Assembly (NCBI GenBank): GCA_038503075.1
Contig: JBCAML010000004.1
Location: 1,819,149-1,883,148 of the forward strand
Origin: Gyromitra esculenta
Taxonomy: Eukaryota; Ascomycota; Pezizomycetes; Pezizales; Discinaceae
Length of the DNA: 64,000 bases
Direction of reading: 5' to 3'
Positions 60,443-64,000 of this stretch are shown one piece after another (positions within the stretch are counted from its first letter, which is position 1; every line of letters starts with the position of its first letter). The position numbers and the translations under genes are program-made. Under the pieces are notes generated by a model. The model was not told where the DNA came from. It made no database searches and saw only the letters and a program-made list of their open reading frames with translations.

Positions 60443-61264
60443 ACACTGGAGGACGGCGGAAATGTCTTGTGAGAACAGGCCACTGTATCCTTCAAGTGGC
60501 ACATTCTCGCGTATAATAAAACCAAGTGGTTGAGATTAACTGCCCACGTATTCCCGGGGCTTGGGAGAGAATCCCCACTGAGTGCTAAACCGAGTGATGT
60601 TCCATGATCCAACCACCAGCACACCCACAGCAAAAACAGCAAAAACAGCAAAAGGCAGAGACGCCGCCTGCAGAAGTGACCAACCGTAGAGCAAACAGAT
60701 CAAAGCAGACAAACCAACAGAAATGCTTCATCCAGCTTCACCGCACCAGCCGAAACCACAATCACATGCCCAGGCAGTCGGGTTCCACAAGAGCATCTCT
60801 GGCGAGAACAGGTCTCAGATTCACAGCTGCTGTGCCTGGCCCAGCCCGGTGAGGCTTAAAACTCTATCTGGACACCGGAGCAGCATCACGGCTGCTCCAC
60901 CTGGCTCGATGCGACCAGAGGCTGCCCGCGGATCCAGGGGCTCCAGCGCCCAGCGCCAGAGAGAGAATCACGACTGCAAGCCCGGCATCGAACAGCGCCA
61001 AAGATTCATCTCCGCGGCTGTTCCTATGGCATGTGGCGCCGAACCACATTTACTTGGCAGACTCTCGTCCCATCCCTCTTTTGCCATCTTCTGATCCCTC
61101 TCCCCTCTCTCCCCTCTCTCCCCTCTCTCCTCTCTCCTCTCTCTCCTCTCTCTCCTCTCTCCCCTCTCCTCTCTCTCTCCTCTCTCTCCTCTCTCCCCTC
61201 TCTCCTCTCTCCCCTCTCTCCTCTCTCCCCTCTCCCCCCCCCATCCTCGCCCACAGTCCCGCCA
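60443..61264. other. Upstream region of the DGAT1-type gene
   Basis: Contains glutamine-codon-like CAGCAAAAA runs near 60627 and the pyrimidine tract described separately. No independent gene is supported. Confidence 0.45.
61096..61242 (+). repeat. Long CT-rich (CTCTCTCCC)n pyrimidine tract
   Basis: About 147 bases of almost pure C and T on the plus strand, ending 22 bases before the chosen start codon of the DGAT1-type gene. Such tracts mark core promoters or 5' untranslated regions in fungi, but this one is unusually long. Confidence 0.9.
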
Positions 61265-62874
61265 ATGGCCTCCCGGTCGGCCACCTCCACCTCCATCTCA
61301 CTGACCGCCGACAATGCCCCCGTCCTCGCTTCCCCGGCAACTCCCGCCGCCCCCACAACCGATGACGAGACCAAACGCAACCAGAACCAAGACCAGTACA
61401 AACACATTTTCGCGATCCATTCGCAGCCGCGACCCTCCACCCTTTCCCACGACAGCGTCGATAGCCCCTCCTTTATCGGGTTTCGGAACCTTATGGTTCT
61501 TGTCCTGAGTGGGTTCCCTAGTCCCTATAGCTAAGCTCAAGCTCACGATTTTGTTATCCCTCAGTCGTCGGAAACCTGCGTCTCGTGATTGAGAATTACA
61601 TGAAATATGGTGTCCTCGTGCAAATATCAGGCTCCGAGTTCCGGCGCGACGACCTAAAGATGTTTTTCCTGCTATACGCACTGATCCCCACACATCTGTT
61701 CGTGGGCTTTCTGATCGAACTGGTAGCGAGCATACATGCCCGTGGGGCGAAAGCAAAGAACCGGAAAGCAGGCGACAAGGATCCAAAGCTGCGGGCTGCA
61801 TGGAGGGTCATTGCGTTTGCACACGTGGTGAACGCAACGCTGAGCTTAGGGGTTGCGAATTGGGTGGTGTATTACAAGATCCACCATCCGCTGATTGGGA
61901 CCTTTTGTGAATTCCATGCTGGTATGTCGACTGGAATGCTCTGCGCACGGACATAGCTTACCTTTTGCAGTAATTGTCTGGCTTAAACAGCTCTCCTACG
62001 CTCTCACGAACCGCGACCTCCGTGATGCATTCCTTGCTTCGGCACCAACACCCCCGCTATACGCTTCCGTCCCGTACCCAACCAATATCACGCTCTCTAA
62101 CCTCTCCTACTTCTGGTGGGCGCCCACCCTCGTCTACCAGCCCGTCTACCCCCGTTCCCCGTCTTTCCGCTGGAGCTTCTTTCTCAAGCGCGTTGGCGAG
62201 GTCATCGCGCTCAGCATCGCAATCTGGTTCCTGAGCGCCCAGTATGCAGTGCCCGTGCTCCAAAACAGCGTCTCGGCGATGGGGCGAATGGATGTGGTGG
62301 TAGTACTCGAACGACTCATGAAACTTAGCACCATCAGCCTCGTAATCTGGCTTGCCGGCTTTTTCGCGTTATTCCAGAGTGGCTTAAATGCATTAGCAGA
62401 ATGCCTCCGATTTGGGGACCGAGAATTCTACACCGAGTCCGTCCTATCTTTCCCCGCCTCTTGATAGCAGTATTACTAACACAGTACAGCTGGTGGAATT
62501 CTGGCTCCGTAGGGACATACTGGAAAACCTGGAACAAGCCCGTCAACCACTTTATGCGACGACACCTCTACGCGCCTCTCCAGGGCCGCGGCTGGTCCTC
62601 CCAGAGCGCGTCAGTAATCGTATTCACATTCTCTGCCGTCCTCCACGAACTCCTCGTCGGCGTCCCAACACACAACATCATCGGCGTCGCGTTCGCCGGA
62701 ATGATGTTCCAGATCCCACTTGTTAAGATCACTATGCCGTTAGAGAAGATGCGTGGCAGTGGCAGCGTTATTGGGAATGTTATCTTTTGGGTTAGCTTTT
62801 GCTTGGTAGGGCAGCCGCTGGCGGCTTTGGTCTATTGGTTTACGTGGCAGGCGAAGTTTGGGGGAGGGAAATAA
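61265..62874 (+). CDS. DGAT1: Membrane-bound O-acyltransferase, DGAT1/sterol acyltransferase type
   Basis: Exons 61265..61508, 61565..61921, 61971..62436 and 62490..62874 encode 483 residues. It uses acyl-CoA to make triacylglycerol (or steryl esters) in the ER membrane. The acyl-CoA motif FYxDWWN is created across the last intron as FYTDWWN (residues 353-359). The active-site His408 lies in FTFSAVLHELLVG. Several hydrophobic helices are present, such as FFLLYALIPTHLFVGFLIEL and ISLVIWLAGFFALFQ. The length and ending (VYWFTWQAKFGGGK) favour DGAT1 over the longer ARE sterol acyltransferases. The start at 61265 gives MASRSATSTS. An in-frame upstream ATG at 61031 would add a Leu-Ser-Pro repeat from the pyrimidine tract and is less likely. 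Confidence 0.9.
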
Positions 62875-63943
62875 TAGCGTTTTTTTTTATTTTTTATTTT
62901 TCGGTTTTGGCTTTGGATTGGGTGCTTTTTCTTTTTGTTTTCTTTTTTTTATGGATGGGGGATGGGGGTATACTAGGTGGGTGGCGGTATTGTGGGAGGG
63001 TATTTTTTTTTCCGCTAGACTTTTGAGTGTGAGATGGGGAGTTGGGGGGACGGGTACAGATGGGATGTATATGTGGTGTGGTGGTTTGGGAACTGATACT
63101 ACGGCTTAATACAGTAGTATTATTGCATTCATTAGAGTTTTTTTCTTTTCCTTGATTAAAGTCTCGGGTAGCTTTTCCCGCGGAAGTGTATTGATTGTGG
63201 TTGTCAGTGGTTGGGTTAATGATTGGCTTGGGCTATATCCTTCGTGATGGGTATTCGTTAGATATCTACTACTCTTAGCACTGGCACGGCAGTGTAGAAG
63301 TAGATTCAAGGTAGACATTGAGTCATGATATATCACTCGGATGAGGCTGCCTACGGTACAAGAAGGAGGGTGAAATTGGTGCGGTGTTCATTCGTATATC
63401 GTCCTTATGAACATTGGGGCAAATCAATAGTGATACAGAGCTTGCGAAGCCAAAAAGATACCAGAAACATCCCACATTCCCGTTAGCTTCGTGTGCATGG
63501 CCTTGTCTCAATGAACTTGGTTATGGCCATCGCAGTAGACGCTTCTTCCCTTTAGGCCGCTGAGCCATAGGGTAGTTGAATTGCTGGATTCCACTTTAAA
63601 TGGTGGAACAATAGCGTTAGGCTGTGATTGTGATTGGCGGAGTGTATAGAATGTGGGTTCGGTGTTCAATCTAATTCGGCGGTCAATATAGTTCGATGCT
63701 CTATGGAGTACTGTATTCAATGAAGTTACTTACTTGTTTAGTGGCATTGAAGTGGGATATGGGGGTTGCACGGAGGATGGCTTTCTATAGTACGCTTAAG
63801 TTGGTAGGTTGTTCTCTTAACTACATGTATGGCTATTCCTCCAACTGTGACCACCACCAGCACCACCAGCACTACTATTACTGCTACAACTACCACCACC
63901 ACTGCTATCTCCACCGCCATCTCCACTCCACTCCAGCTCCAAA
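62875..63943. other. Intergenic with dispersed-repeat copy C
   Basis: T-rich 3' flank of the DGAT1-type gene, the repeat at 63317..63490, then CACCAC-type simple sequence (63850-63930) just before the next start codon. Confidence 0.5.
63317..63490 (+). repeat. Dispersed repeat, copy C (most diverged)
   Basis: Shares GTGAAATTGGT-CGGT and, further on, TAGTG-T-CAGAG and ATCCCACATTCCCGTTAG with copy B. Many differences read C-to-T or G-to-A relative to copy B. Confidence 0.7.
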
Positions 63944-64000
63944 ATGAAGTATCCAGCCCTGTTCCCTCTCCTCCTCATCCTCCTCCTAACCAACCCCATC
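63944..64000 (+). CDS. Start of a probable secreted-protein gene, cut by the window end
   Basis: The last 19 codons read MKYPALFPLLLILLLTNPI, a typical signal peptide with a basic n-region and a leucine-rich core. Nothing further is visible, so the product cannot be named. The frame could still be chance. Confidence 0.35.
   Translation, partial: MKYPALFPLLLILLLTNPI

Overview
The window is nuclear DNA of a filamentous ascomycete (Pezizomycotina). Genes are split by many short introns, about 46-140 bases, with GTAAGT-type donors and CTAAC/CTGAC-like branch sites. The products match fungal families: ECM14, cutinase, PEX8, RRP3, CWC15 and a Sec7 Arf-GEF. Genus cannot be read from the sequence. 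All gene models below were spliced by hand, and in each one the exon phases were checked to sum to an open frame. There are 26 protein genes plus the start of a probable 27th. I found no tRNA, rRNA, CRISPR array or intact transposon.

Layout. 0-12 kb: 5' part of a Sec7 Arf-GEF (SYT1-like, leaves the window at the left edge), the inactive carboxypeptidase ECM14, dihydrofolate reductase, Mediator subunit MED22, and splicing factor CWC15. 12-24 kb: exosome ring subunit RRP45 (divergent from CWC15), a 16-exon CLC chloride transporter, an isoamyl-acetate-hydrolysing esterase, and a large fungal protein with a degenerate retropepsin-like region. 24-29 kb: an isochorismatase-like hydrolase, a TMEM170-like membrane protein and peroxin PEX8, the last two divergent. 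29-34 kb: a gene-poor tract holding a degenerate satellite of about 120-bp period with recurrent hairpins. 34-45 kb: Ste14-type methyltransferase, mRNA capping enzyme CEG1, an NSRP1-like coiled-coil protein, an orphan basic protein and TIM13. 45-54 kb: mitochondrial nuclease NUC1, a ZRT3-like vacuolar zinc transporter, a beta-repeat protein of unknown function, an L-type lectin cargo receptor and a small secreted cysteine protein. 54-64 kb: an unusual cutinase with an acidic tail, rRNA helicase RRP3, a neurochondrin-family protein, a DGAT1-type acyltransferase, and the signal-peptide start of a last gene.

Most genes are housekeeping genes with no evident shared pathway. Several work in RNA synthesis and processing (MED22, CWC15, RRP45, CEG1, NSRP1, RRP3), and two encode mitochondrial intermembrane-space proteins (TIM13, NUC1). 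Several pairs share a divergent promoter: CWC15/RRP45, TMEM170/PEX8, CEG1/NSRP1, NUC1/ZRT3 and RRP3/neurochondrin. The more unusual content is non-coding: the satellite at 31.15-32.71 kb, a dispersed repeat of about 200 bp present three times (14.3, 54.6 and 63.4 kb) with C-to-T type differences, and a long pyrimidine tract before the acyltransferase gene. Among proteins, the retropepsin-like domain lacking its aspartate, the cutinase tail and the beta-repeat protein deserve a second look. I did not find a clear new multi-gene system.
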